Source of the DNA: Sulfuritalea sp.
GTDB taxonomy: Bacteria; Pseudomonadota; Gammaproteobacteria; Burkholderiales; Rhodocyclaceae
Direction of reading: 5' to 3'
Assembly: GCA_030247575.1 (NCBI GenBank)
Contig: JAOTRV010000002.1
Coordinates: 124,001 to 188,000, forward strand
DNA length: 64,000 nt
The notes under the pieces are model-generated. The model searched no databases and had not been told where the DNA came from. It was given only the letters and a program-made list of their open reading frames with translations. The translations under genes were made by a program, and so were the position numbers. Below, piece after piece: positions 29,019 through 36,983 of this stretch (its first letter is position 1; the number at the start of each line of letters is the position of its first letter).

Positions 29019-29660
29019 TCACTTCTTCAGGATCGCAACCAGGTCGGCCAGCAGCGTCGGCTGTTCCTTGACCAGGGCCGATACCGGATGGCCGCTGCCG
29101 CCCAGGGCGAAGAGCTGCCGGGGCTCCGCCGATTTGTCGAAGGCCGCCGGCTGCCAATTTGCCCAGCGATCGTACTTGTTGAAGGCGAACACCTTCTTGG
29201 TCCGCGTCTGGGCCAGACCCTGATCGTCCACCGAGGACAACTGCACGACGGTATCGAAGGTGCCGTCGGGTTGCTTGCGGGCATAGTTGGCCGCCAGTTC
29301 GCCGCCGCGGCTGTGACCCATCAGGGAAATCTTCTTCGCCCCGATCGCCCTGGCGTGTCCGACCGCCGCATCGACCTCGGCGAAGCCGCCGCCGGCCTGC
29401 CCCGACCATGTCACGGCGATCACCCGAAACCCGGCCTGCGCCAAGCCCTGGGCGAATTGCGCGCCGTTGTCGCCGAAGAAGAAACTCTTGGTGTTGCCAC
29501 CGGCGCCATGCAGGGCGATCACGACATGCTCGCCACTGCCCATGCTGGTCGCCGAAACCACCGTGTCGCCGACCTTGATCTCGCTATCGACCTGCCCCCA
29601 GGCGGCAAAAGGCACCATCAGTGCCGCCAGCGCGCCCGCAATCCGCTTCGCTCCAGTCAT
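29019..29660 (-). CDS. Exported alpha/beta hydrolase of unknown substrate
   Basis: Probable periplasmic hydrolase of 213 residues. A signal peptide at residues 1-22 (ALAALMVPFAAWG) is followed by HVVIALHGAGGNTKSF (oxyanion region), LMGHSRGGELAANYA with the Ser nucleophile elbow GHSRGG, and GGSGHPV with a possible catalytic His. The overall layout is like dienelactone hydrolase or chlorophyllase-type enzymes. ATG at 29660 gives the signal peptide directly and has GAGG upstream. It likely has its own promoter, within an inverted repeat upstream. No function can be assigned. Confidence 0.75.
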   Translation of the reverse strand: MTGAKRIAGALAALMVPFAAWGQVDSEIKVGDTVVSATSMGSGEHVVIALHGAGGNTKSFFFGDNGAQFAQGLAQAGFRVIAVTWSGQAGGGFAEVDAAVGHARAIGAKKISLMGHSRGGELAANYARKQPDGTFDTVVQLSSVDDQGLAQTRTKKVFAFNKYDRWANWQPAAFDKSAEPRQLFALGGSGHPVSALVKEQPTLLADLVAILKK

Positions 29661-29694
29661 CGCTGCATCCTCATGATTGATGCCGCGGACGACC

Positions 29695-29727
29695 TCCACG
29701 GCGCACGGATTCTACGTTCGCCGTGGA
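29695..29727 (-). promoter_or_regulatory. Inverted repeat around a -10 box upstream of the hydrolase
   Basis: TCCACGGCG and CGCCGTGGA, perfect 9-base arms, flank a 15-base loop containing TAGAAT (minus strand, 29709-29714). This could be a promoter with a surrounding operator, or a terminator for the upstream sugE transcript. Confidence 0.4.
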
Positions 29728-29795
29728 AGTCGTCCTTGATTCCGCTCAATGCGCGGCAATGACGGTGGCAAGCGCCGGATAAACCCGGCGGCGGC

Positions 29796-30134
29796 CTACT
29801 TCGTCACCAGCTTCAGTCCGAGAATTCCGGCCACGATCAGGCCGATGCAGACCAGTCGGGCGATCTCGCGCGATTCGTTGAACAAGGCCATGCCGAGCAG
29901 CGCGGTGCCGACCGCGCCGATGCCGGTCCATACCGCATAAGCCGTGCCCACCGGCAGCGCCTTCAGCGCCCAGGCGAGCAGGATCACGGAAGCCGCCATC
30001 GCCGCCAGCGTCCATGCGCTCGGAATCAGGCGCGTGAAGCCCTCGGTGTATTTGAGGCCGATGGCCCAGGCGATCTCGCACAGGCCGGCGATCAGCAGGA
30101 CGATCCAGGCCGCGGCAGGGGTCAGTGCCGGCAT
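29796..30134 (-). CDS. Small multidrug resistance family exporter, SugE/Gdx type
   Basis: Four-helix dual-topology transporter of 112 residues. [20 protein letters not shown] contains the essential Glu of SMR proteins and the GLKYT.GF sequence typical of the Gdx (guanidinium exporter) group rather than Emr[20 protein letters not shown] is the second hallmark. AGGAG precedes the ATG. It follows hemL by 35 bases, with a dispersed repeat copy between them, so it may be the last gene of thiD-thiE-hemL. No guanidine riboswitch was seen in that gap. Confidence 0.88.
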   Translation of the reverse strand: MPALTPAAAWIVLLIAGLCEIAWAIGLKYTEGFTRLIPSAWTLAAMAASVILLAWALKALPVGTAYAVWTGIGAVGTALLGMALFNESREIARLVCIGLIVAGILGLKLVTK

Positions 30135-30146
30135 TTGCGCTCCTGT

Positions 30147-30171
30147 CGCCGTCCCGCCGGCGTCTACTCTC
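30147..30171 (+). repeat. Dispersed short repeat, copy 7 (between hemL and the SugE-like gene)
   Basis: CGCCGTCCCGCC then GGCGTCTACTCTC, an exact match to the consensus. It overlaps the hemL TGA by two bases and ends 12 bases before the exporter start on the minus strand. Confidence 0.85.
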
Positions 30172-31447
30172 AGCCGGCGGCGAAGATCGCGTCGGCAGCC
30201 GCTATCGTTGCCGCGATGTCGGCATCGCTGTGCGCGGCCGAAACGAAGCCCGCTTCGAAGGCCGAGGGCGCCAGGTAGAAACCGCCATCCAGCATGGCGT
30301 GGAAGAAGCGGTTGAAGGCTTCCTTGTCGCTGGCCATGATTTCCGCATAGGAGGTCGGCGGCGTAGCGGCGAAATAGACGCCGAACATGCCGCCCACGGA
30401 CTGCGCCGAAAACTTCACGCCGCGCTTTTTCGCGGCGGCGGCGAGGCCATCCACCAGGGTTTTGGTCTTTGCCGTCAGCGCGTCGTAGAAGCCCGGCGCG
30501 GCGACTTTCTTCAGCGTCACGAGGCCCGCGGCGACCGACAGCGGATTGCCCGAGAGCGTGCCGGCCTGATACACCGGCCCCAGCGGCGCGATCTTTTCCA
30601 TGATGTCGCGGCGACCGCCGAAAGCGCCCAGCGGCATGCCGCCGCCGACCACCTTGCCGAAGGTCGACAGGTCCGGCGTGATGCCGTACAAGCCCTGTGC
30701 GGAGCCCGGTCCGACACGGAAGCCGGTCATCACTTCGTCGAAGATCAGCACCGCGCCATGCTGCGTGCACAGCTCGCGCATGGCGGCGAGGAACTCGGGC
30801 TTGGGTGCGATCAGGTTCATGTTGCCGGCCACCGGCTCGACGATCACGCAGGCGGTGGTCTTGCCGTGCTTCGCAAATGCGTCGCGCAGGCCCTGCGCGT
30901 CGTTGTAGTCGAGCACCAGGGTGTGCTGCGCCAGATCGGCCGGAACGCCGGCCGACGAGGGATTGCCGAAGGTCAGGAGGCCCGAGCCGGCCTTGACCAG
31001 CAGGCTGTCGCCGTGGCCGTGGTAGCAGCCCTCGAACTTGATGATCGCATCGCGCCCGGTGAAGCCGCGCGCCAGACGGATCGCGCTCATGGTGGCTTCG
31101 GTGCCGGACGACACCAGGCGCACCATCTCCATGCTCGGCACGCGCTGCACCAGCAACTCGGCCAGTTCGACTTCGGCTTCGGTCGGCGCGCCGAAGGAAA
31201 GGCCCTTCATTGCGGCTTCCTGCACCGCGCGCACGGTATCGGCGTCGGCATGGCCGAGGATCAGCGGACCCCAGGAACCGACATAGTCGATGTACTCCTT
31301 GCCGTCTGCATCCCAGACCCGCGGACCCGCCCCTCGCGCGAAAAAGCGCGGGGCGCCGCCGACGGAACGAAAGGCACGCACGGGAGAATTGACGCCGCCG
31401 GGAATGGTTTTCTGGGCGCGAAGGAAGAGTTCTTCGTTACGTGTCAT
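30170..31447 (-). CDS. hemL: Glutamate-1-semialdehyde 2,1-aminomutase
   Basis: PLP enzyme forming 5-aminolevulinate from glutamate-1-semialdehyde in the C5 haem pathway. The 425 residues include the N-terminal [55 protein letters not shown] with the PLP-binding Asp, and [12 protein letters not shown] with the Schiff-base Lys. The ATG at 31447 has AGGA upstream; an in-frame start 11 codons earlier is less likely. It is third in the thiD-thiE-hemL operon, 45 bases after thiE. Confidence 0.96.
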   Translation of the reverse strand: MTRNEELFLRAQKTIPGGVNSPVRAFRSVGGAPRFFARGAGPRVWDADGKEYIDYVGSWGPLILGHADADTVRAVQEAAMKGLSFGAPTEAEVELAELLVQRVPSMEMVRLVSSGTEATMSAIRLARGFTGRDAIIKFEGCYHGHGDSLLVKAGSGLLTFGNPSSAGVPADLAQHTLVLDYNDAQGLRDAFAKHGKTTACVIVEPVAGNMNLIAPKPEFLAAMRELCTQHGAVLIFDEVMTGFRVGPGSAQGLYGITPDLSTFGKVVGGGMPLGAFGGRRDIMEKIAPLGPVYQAGTLSGNPLSVAAGLVTLKKVAAPGFYDALTAKTKTLVDGLAAAAKKRGVKFSAQSVGGMFGVYFAATPPTSYAEIMASDKEAFNRFFHAMLDGGFYLAPSAFEAGFVSAAHSDADIAATIAAADAIFAAG

Positions 31448-31492
31448 GAGGGGGTCCTGTTGATTCGGGGCAGTGCGCAAGACAAGGGCCGT

Positions 31493-32152
31493 TCAGGAAA
31501 CCCGTTGTTCGCGGCTGCCGTGTGCCGCCTGATTGAAAAGTTCCTGATAGGCCTCGGCCCGCGCCTTGATGTCCATCGCGTCGAACAGGTCGCTGACCAC
31601 GGCGAGGATGTCGGCGCCGGCGGCAATGAGCTCCGGCGCATTATCCAGGGTGATGCCGCCGATCGCAGCGACCGGCAGGCCGAAACGGCGCCGGGCCTCA
31701 GTCAGCATTTCCAGCGGGGCGCGCACCGCAGCGGGTTTGGTGCGCGAGGAGTACATGCTGCCGAAGGCGAGGTAGTCGGCTCCCGCTGCCGCGGCCTCTT
31801 CGGCACGAGCAAGTTCGTTGTAGCAGGAGACGCCGAGGATGCGCTTCGGTCCCAGGGCGTCGCGCGCGGCGGCCAGCGAGCCTCCCGGCGCATCGTCGCG
31901 GCCGAGATGGGCGCCGTCGGCGCCGATTTCCACCGCCAGCCAGACATCGTCGTTGATGATGAGCTTCGCGCCGCTGGCGCGGCAGATGCGCAGCATCTCG
32001 GCGGCCTGGGCGCGGCGCAGGGGTCGCGAGGCCGCCTTGTTGCGATACTGGACGAAAGGCGTGCCGCCGTCGAGCGCCGCCTTCACCAGCGCCGAAAGCC
32101 GCGGCAGGAGCGGGTCGTCGAGCGTAACGGCGCAAAGGCCCCTGAGCTTCAT
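31493..32152 (-). CDS. thiE: Thiamine phosphate synthase
   Basis: Joins HMP pyrophosphate and the thiazole phosphate to thiamine phosphate. It is a TIM-barrel protein of 219 residues. Key segments are VQYRNKAASRPLR (pyrophosphate site), LIINDDVWLAVEIGADGAHLG with metal-binding Asp, GVSCYNELARAEEAAAAGADY, FGSMYSSRTKP and AIGGITLDNAPELIAAGAD. It starts 30 bases after thiD and so is cotranscribed with the kinase that supplies its substrate. Confidence 0.94.
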   Translation of the reverse strand: MKLRGLCAVTLDDPLLPRLSALVKAALDGGTPFVQYRNKAASRPLRRAQAAEMLRICRASGAKLIINDDVWLAVEIGADGAHLGRDDAPGGSLAAARDALGPKRILGVSCYNELARAEEAAAAGADYLAFGSMYSSRTKPAAVRAPLEMLTEARRRFGLPVAAIGGITLDNAPELIAAGADILAVVSDLFDAMDIKARAEAYQELFNQAAHGSREQRVS

Positions 32153-32182
32153 CCGGGCACGCTCGCCGCAAGCGGCAAGTAC

Positions 32183-33043
32183 TCAGATTTCATCGGCATC
32201 ATCATCCTCTTCCCGCGACCAGAACAGTCGGTCCGGAATGAATTGTCCCATGCCGGGACGAAATCCGGCAGCCAAAGTACGCCAAGTGTATTCCTGCGCA
32301 GCCACCACCGCGTCGACGACATCGACGCCGCCGGCAAAGTGGGCCGCAATCGCCGAGGCGAGCGTGCAGCCCGAGCCGTGATAGCTTCCGGGCAAGCGGT
32401 CCCAGCGGTCGCTGCGCACCGTGCCATGGCTGCCATAGAGCGTATTGACCACTTGCAGCGTGCCCTCGTGCGTTCCGGTCACCAGCACGTACTCGCAGCC
32501 GGCATCGACCAGGCGATGGGCGCACCCGGCCAGGTCCGGTTCAAGCCGGCCATCTTCGTCCGCCTCGCCGATCTCCTGGGCCAGGCGTCGGGCTTCGAGG
32601 CTGTTGGGCGTCAAGAGCGTGGTCTGGGGCAGCAACAGGCCGATCATGGCCTCGATCATCTGTTCGTCGGCAAACTGATCGCCGCGTCCCGACGCCAGGA
32701 CCGGGTCGAGAATCACCGGGATCCCGGGATAGTCGGAGATGACCTCGGCGATCGCGGCGATGACCTCGACGCTGCCCAGCATGCCCAGCTTGAAGGCCGC
32801 CACCGGCATGTCCTCGAGCAGGGCACGGGCCTGGTCGGCGACCCAGCCGGCGTCCAGCGGCAGGACCCCTTCGACACCGGCGGTGTCCTGCACGGTAATC
32901 GCGGTCACGACCGACAGCGGGTGGCAGCCGAGGCTGGCAAGGGTTAAAATGTCCGCCTGCAGGCCTGCGCCGCAGGTGGGATCGGAAGCGGCAAACGTCA
33001 GCACGATGGGCGGCGACAGGTTGGCGGCGGGGGCAACAGGCAT
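32183..33043 (-). CDS. thiD: Hydroxymethylpyrimidine/phosphomethylpyrimidine kinase
   Basis: Ribokinase-fold enzyme phosphorylating HMP and HMP-P for thiamine synthesis. The 286 residues include TFAASDPTCGAGLQADI (family consensus SDPSGGAG, here PTCG), a TPNSLEA block, and the anion-hole motif GSYHGSGCTLASAIAA. The ATG at 33043 places the conserved block close to the N-terminus; an alternative start lies 8 codons upstream. First gene of the minus-strand operon thiD-thiE-hemL, divergent from rubredoxin. Confidence 0.93.
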   Translation of the reverse strand: MPVAPAANLSPPIVLTFAASDPTCGAGLQADILTLASLGCHPLSVVTAITVQDTAGVEGVLPLDAGWVADQARALLEDMPVAAFKLGMLGSVEVIAAIAEVISDYPGIPVILDPVLASGRGDQFADEQMIEAMIGLLLPQTTLLTPNSLEARRLAQEIGEADEDGRLEPDLAGCAHRLVDAGCEYVLVTGTHEGTLQVVNTLYGSHGTVRSDRWDRLPGSYHGSGCTLASAIAAHFAGGVDVVDAVVAAQEYTWRTLAAGFRPGMGQFIPDRLFWSREEDDDADEI

Positions 33044-33103
33044 GAATGTCCCGACTCGACCCTGCACTTCCGGGCAGCGAGCCGCTTGAGTTAATATGGC
33101 CCA

Positions 33104-33109
33104 ATTCTA
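33104..33109 (-). promoter_or_regulatory. Candidate -10 box for the thiD operon
   Basis: TAGAAT on the minus strand, 60 bases before the thiD ATG, in the 173-base divergent gap with rubredoxin. The same gap holds a direct repeat of GATGCCGTCCCCGG (33118-33131 and 33159-33172). No TPP riboswitch core is visible here. Confidence 0.4.
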
Positions 33110-33216
33110 TCCGAAGGGATGCCGTCCCCGGCGCAGGCGCGGGGGGCATTCCCGACTTGATGCCGTCCCCGGGCAAGCGCACGGAGACATAGCCCACAGT
33201 TCGCCCACAGCCCGCA

Positions 33217-33399
33217 ATGAGTCCTGAGCCGCCCTACGCCAAATGGATGTGTCTGATCTGCGGCTTCATCTACGACGAGGCCAATGGAATCCCCGAAGAA
33301 GGCCTGCCGGGCGGCACGCGCTGGGACGAAATACCGCCCAACTGGACCTGCCCCGAATGCGGCGCCCGCAAGGAAGACTTCGAAATGGTCAAAATCTGA
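33217..33399 (+). CDS. Rubredoxin
   Basis: Small electron carrier of 60 residues with a single iron bound by four Cys. The two CxxCG knuckles are CLICGF near residue 12 and CPECGA near residue 45, and WDEIPPNWTCPECG is the canonical rubredoxin segment. It is encoded directly before the pilGHIJL chemosensory genes and divergent from thiD, an arrangement seen in other betaproteobacteria. Its redox partners cannot be inferred from context. Confidence 0.94.
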   Translation: MSPEPPYAKWMCLICGFIYDEANGIPEEGLPGGTRWDEIPPNWTCPECGARKEDFEMVKI

Positions 33400-33401
33400 G
33401 T

Positions 33402-33563
33402 ATGATTAAGGTTATAGAGTTTGACCTCGGCGGCAAATTAGAACAAACGAGGCGACAGGGAGAAGCAGAGAGCGCTCGGGAGTACGATTGCATCCATGCT
33501 TGTTTTTCTGGTTCCCCGGCAGTCGCCATGATTGAAGCCCTGATTCAGCATGGAGTAACGTGA
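33402..33563 (+). CDS. Candidate small reading frame in the pilG leader
   Basis: A 53-codon frame starting with ATG two bases after the rubredoxin stop and ending with TGA that overlaps the pilG GTG (GTGA). The product begins MIKVIEFDLGGKLEQ. The base composition is lower in GC than nearby genes, there is no Shine-Dalgarno sequence, and I recognise no homology. It could be an upstream coupling peptide or plain leader sequence. Confidence 0.2.
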   Translation: MIKVIEFDLGGKLEQTRRQGEAESAREYDCIHACFSGSPAVAMIEALIQHGVT

Positions 33564-33952
33564 GCGAAACGCCCCAGCTTTCCGGCATCAAGGTGATGGT
33601 GATCGATGATTCGAACACCATCCGCAAGACTGCGGAAATTTTCCTGCTGCAGGCCGGCGCCCAGGTCGTGCTCGCCGAGGACGGCTTCGACGCGCTGGCA
33701 AAAATCAACGATCATCTGCCGAACGTGGTGTTTTGCGACATCCTGATGCCGCGTCTCGACGGCTACCAGACCTGCGCGCTGATCAAGAAGAATCCGAAAT
33801 TCGCGGCCACCCCTGTGATCATGCTGTCGTCCAAGGATGGCCTCTTCGACCGTGCGCGCGGGCGCATGGTCGGCTCCGACGAATACCTGACCAAGCCGTT
33901 CACCAAGGACGGCCTCCTCAAAACCGTTGCCGCGCACGCTGCGCGCACTTGA
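33560..33952 (+). CDS. pilG: Twitching-motility response regulator PilG
   Basis: Single-domain receiver of 130 residues acting in the Pil-Chp pathway that controls type IV pilus extension. KVMVIDDSNTIRKTAE provides the acidic pocket, Asp60 in VVFCDILMPRLDGY is the phosphorylation site, and EYLTKPFTKDGLL holds the conserved Lys. The NTIR and FCDILMPR forms are typical of PilG. GTG start with GGAGT upstream. First of the pilG-pilH-pilI-pilJ-pilL operon. Confidence 0.94.
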   Translation: MSETPQLSGIKVMVIDDSNTIRKTAEIFLLQAGAQVVLAEDGFDALAKINDHLPNVVFCDILMPRLDGYQTCALIKKNPKFAATPVIMLSSKDGLFDRARGRMVGSDEYLTKPFTKDGLLKTVAAHAART

Positions 33953-33986
33953 TCCATGTTTCTTTCTTGTTAGCGAGGTAGCCACC

Positions 33987-34352
33987 ATGCCTGTCAAATC
34001 CATTCTCGTCATCGACGATTCCCCGACCGAACGCCATCTCCTGACCCAAATGCTGGTGGCCGGCGGTTACGAAGTGAGCACCGCCGACAGCGGCGACGAA
34101 GGCATCGAACGGGCCAAGCAGATCAAGCCCGACCTCATCCTCATGGATGTGGTGATGCCGGGCACCAACGGCTTTCAAGCCACCCGCGCCCTGTCTCGGG
34201 ATCCCGTGACCAAGGACATCCCGGTGATCATCTGCACCACCAAGGATCAGGAAACCGACCGGGTCTGGGGCATGCGCCAGGGCGCCCAGGCCTACGTCAC
34301 CAAGCCAGTCGATGCGCCGGCCTTGCTGGCCATGATCGCCGCGCTCGGGTAA
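33987..34352 (+). CDS. pilH: Twitching-motility response regulator PilH
   Basis: Single-domain receiver of 121 residues, usually a retraction-side regulator or phosphate sink of the Pil-Chp system. ILVIDDSPTERHLLTQML starts the domain, Asp54 in LILMDVVMPGTNGFQATR is the phosphoacceptor, and AYVTKPVD has the conserved Lys. The SPTER and PGTNGFQATR forms are PilH signatures. GAGG lies upstream of the chosen ATG; an earlier in-frame start would extend into the pilG 3' end. Confidence 0.94.
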   Translation: MPVKSILVIDDSPTERHLLTQMLVAGGYEVSTADSGDEGIERAKQIKPDLILMDVVMPGTNGFQATRALSRDPVTKDIPVIICTTKDQETDRVWGMRQGAQAYVTKPVDAPALLAMIAALG

Positions 34353-34361
34353 GCAACGGCG

Positions 34362-34904
34362 ATGGCCAAGCGCATCAGTCTGCGCGAGTTTCAGCGGGAC
34401 CTTTCCGAGCGCCTCGTGTCCGCACGACGCGGCGAGGGGAGTCAGGCCCTGCTTGGCATCGAATCCGGCGCCGATGATCTCCCCGGCGGCAGCCACTGGC
34501 TGATCGATCTCGCCGACTCGGGCGAAGTGGCGCCGCTGCCGCCGCTCACGCCCGCGCCGCTGACCAAATCCTGGTTCGCCGGCATCGCCAACATTCGTGG
34601 CGTGCTTTACAGCGTCGTGGACTTTTCGGCCTGGCGCGGCGGCGCACCGACGCCGATAAACGCGCAATCGCGCTTGCTTCTGATCGGTGCGCGGCACGGC
34701 GTCAACACCGCCCTGCTGATCCGTCGCGCACTCGGCCTGCGTCCGGCGCTGCAGATGCACGCCGCAGGCGAATCCGCAGGCGGCGCTGTCGAGGCGGCAC
34801 CCTGGCTCGGCGGACGTTTCAGGGATGCACAAGACGTTATCTGGACCCAGTTGCGCATCCCGGCACTGCTGGCCGACCCCAACTACCTAGACATCGCTCT
34901 CTGA
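34362..34904 (+). CDS. pilI: CheW-like coupling protein PilI
   Basis: Couples the PilJ receptor to the PilL kinase. It is a CheW-domain protein of 180 residues. [28 protein letters not shown], split here only as a landmark for residues 44-71, is followed by [20 protein letters not shown], the conserved CheW strand pair. The gap to pilH is 9 bases and to pilJ 20 bases. Roles are by analogy with Pseudomonas PilI. Confidence 0.9.
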   Translation: MAKRISLREFQRDLSERLVSARRGEGSQALLGIESGADDLPGGSHWLIDLADSGEVAPLPPLTPAPLTKSWFAGIANIRGVLYSVVDFSAWRGGAPTPINAQSRLLLIGARHGVNTALLIRRALGLRPALQMHAAGESAGGAVEAAPWLGGRFRDAQDVIWTQLRIPALLADPNYLDIAL

Positions 34905-34924
34905 GCGTTCCGGAAAGAAAAGCC

Positions 34925-36943
34925 ATGGCCTTCGATCTCAAGTCGCTGTTCAAGAAAACCGCCTCGCCCTCGCCCTCGCCGCCTCCGGAAGCAGCGGAAG
35001 GGTCGCGCCGCAAGGGGCTGCCTCTGATCGGCCACCTGGACATCGAGACGCAGTTCCGAATTCTGGGTACCGTCTTTCTGATCAGTCTGCTGATCACCAT
35101 CGCCGCAATCTTCATGCAAGGCCAGGCGACCAACCGCGGCACCGTATTCCTGTCCGTCGTGGGCCAGATCGCCCCGTTGAACCAGCAAATTCCCAAGTCC
35201 GCGCTGAACGCCATGCAGGGACAGAAGGATGGCTTCACGGAACTGCGCGACGCCCGCGACACCTTCAGCAAACTGATCGAAACCCTGGTTGACGGCGGCG
35301 AGGTGAGAGGCGTCAAGGTATCGCCGACCGGCGCCGAAGCGCGCCCGGCCCTTGACGCTCTGCGCGAAGCCTGGGCCAAGGAGGACGAGATCATCGGCCA
35401 GTTGCTGGCCCAGGAAAACCGCTTCGTTGCGATCGGTCGCCTCGCCGCCGAAGCACAGAAGCAGGGCAAAGCCATGACCGATGCGGCAGATGCCGCCGGC
35501 GGCAGGCTGCCCCATCTGACGGCACGCATCCTGCACGCGTCGAACCAGCTGGCCTTCGCGCCGGGCTTCGACGACGCCATGGCGGCACAACTGGCGGGCG
35601 ATATTCCCGCTGCGCTGAGCCTGGCTCCCGCCGACTCCCTGCTGGCCAGGAACCTGAAGGTCATGGAGACTGCATTCGCCAGCCTTGGCGCCGACCTCAA
35701 GCCGCTGGCAAAGGCGCGCATGACCGGCAAAGCGCTGATCGACGGCTGGCGCGCGATGGCGACGAATACCGACAACCTGATCAAGGCCTACGAAACTGAA
35801 ATCGCCGCAACGGAAACCTCGACGTTTTCGGCCAGCTTTTTCGGCTCGCTGGCTCTCGTGATGCTGGTGCTGATGGTGAAGGCCTTCAACGACGAAGGTC
35901 TGCGTCGAAGCGAGGACGCCGACCAGCAGCGGCGCATGGCGGAAGCGGCAAAGGACGCGACGCAGGGCGCCATTCTGCGTCTGATGAACGAAATGGGCGA
36001 CCTCGCCGACGGTGACTTGACGATCCGCGCCACCGTGTCGGAGGACATCACCGGCGCCATTGCCGACTCGGTGAACTACACGGTTGAAGAACTCGCCGTG
36101 CTGGTACGCCGCATCAACGACGCTGCCGAACGCGTGACCCGCGCCTCCAACGCCGCCCAGAGCACCTCCAACGATCTGCTCGCGGCGACGAAGGTGCAGT
36201 CGGCCGAGATCCAGGGCGCCAACGCCGCGGTTCTTGAAATGGCCAACTCGATGAAGACCGTGTCCGCCTCGGCTCTCGAGTCTGCCCGTGTGGCGCGGGC
36301 ATCGCTCGAAGCCGCTCAGAAGGGCGCGGCCGCCGTGTCGAACTCGATCACCGGCATGAACGAAATCCGCACCCAGATCCAGGAAACCTCGAAACGGATC
36401 AAACGCCTCGGCGAATCCTCGCAGGAGATCGGTGAAATCGTGGAACTGATTTCCGACATTACGGAGCAAACCAACGTGCTGGCCTTGAACGCCGCCATTC
36501 AGGCCGCGTCGGCCGGCGAGGCCGGACGGGGCTTCTCCGTGGTTGCGGAAGAAGTGCAGCGACTGGCCGAACGTTCCGGCGAGGCGACCAAGCAGATTGC
36601 CGCCATCGTGAAGACGATTCAAACCGACACGCACGACGCCGTGGCCGCCATGGAATATTCGACGCAGGGTGTGGTCGAAGGAGCCAAGCTGTCCGACGCC
36701 GCCGGTCAGGCACTGAACGAAATCTCAAGCGTGTCGCAGGATCTTGCCCGCCTGATTCAGGCGATCTCGAGCGACACGCAGCACCAGGCCGACATCGCCA
36801 CCAAGGTGGCGGACTCGATGCAGGACATTCTTCGAATTACCGGCCAGACCACCACCAGCACGCAGCAAACTGCCGTGTCGATTGGCGAACTTACCGAACT
36901 CGCCGTCGAACTGAAAGGCTCGGTTTCGGGCTTCAAGGTGTGA
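34925..36943 (+). CDS. pilJ: Methyl-accepting chemotaxis protein PilJ
   Basis: Inner-membrane receptor of the Pil-Chp system, 672 residues. TM1 lies at residues 46-65 ([17 protein letters not shown]) and TM2 near 300-320 ([16 protein letters not shown]), with a helical periplasmic sensor of about 235 residues between them. After a HAMP-like region ([18 protein letters not shown]), the cytoplasmic hairpin peaks near residues 500-555 with [27 protein letters not shown] precedes the ATG. No CheR or CheB is encoded in the window, so adaptation enzymes must lie elsewhere or be absent. Confidence 0.94.
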   Translation: MAFDLKSLFKKTASPSPSPPPEAAEGSRRKGLPLIGHLDIETQFRILGTVFLISLLITIAAIFMQGQATNRGTVFLSVVGQIAPLNQQIPKSALNAMQGQKDGFTELRDARDTFSKLIETLVDGGEVRGVKVSPTGAEARPALDALREAWAKEDEIIGQLLAQENRFVAIGRLAAEAQKQGKAMTDAADAAGGRLPHLTARILHASNQLAFAPGFDDAMAAQLAGDIPAALSLAPADSLLARNLKVMETAFASLGADLKPLAKARMTGKALIDGWRAMATNTDNLIKAYETEIAATETSTFSASFFGSLALVMLVLMVKAFNDEGLRRSEDADQQRRMAEAAKDATQGAILRLMNEMGDLADGDLTIRATVSEDITGAIADSVNYTVEELAVLVRRINDAAERVTRASNAAQSTSNDLLAATKVQSAEIQGANAAVLEMANSMKTVSASALESARVARASLEAAQKGAAAVSNSITGMNEIRTQIQETSKRIKRLGESSQEIGEIVELISDITEQTNVLALNAAIQAASAGEAGRGFSVVAEEVQRLAERSGEATKQIAAIVKTIQTDTHDAVAAMEYSTQGVVEGAKLSDAAGQALNEISSVSQDLARLIQAISSDTQHQADIATKVADSMQDILRITGQTTTSTQQTAVSIGELTELAVELKGSVSGFKV

Positions 36944-36983
36944 ATCGAGAGCAAATGAACCACGGCGTCGTGAATAGCTTCTG

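Noticed and set aside
30132-30171. Guanidine-II (mini-ykkC) riboswitch before the SugE-like gene
   Set aside because: An ACGG occurs, but the flanking bases do not pair into the two small hairpins that define the class; the segment is explained by the dispersed repeat.
30125-32947. Long plus-strand frame opposite hemL, thiE and thiD
   Set aside because: It crosses three well-identified minus-strand genes and their spacers and shows no coherent domain.
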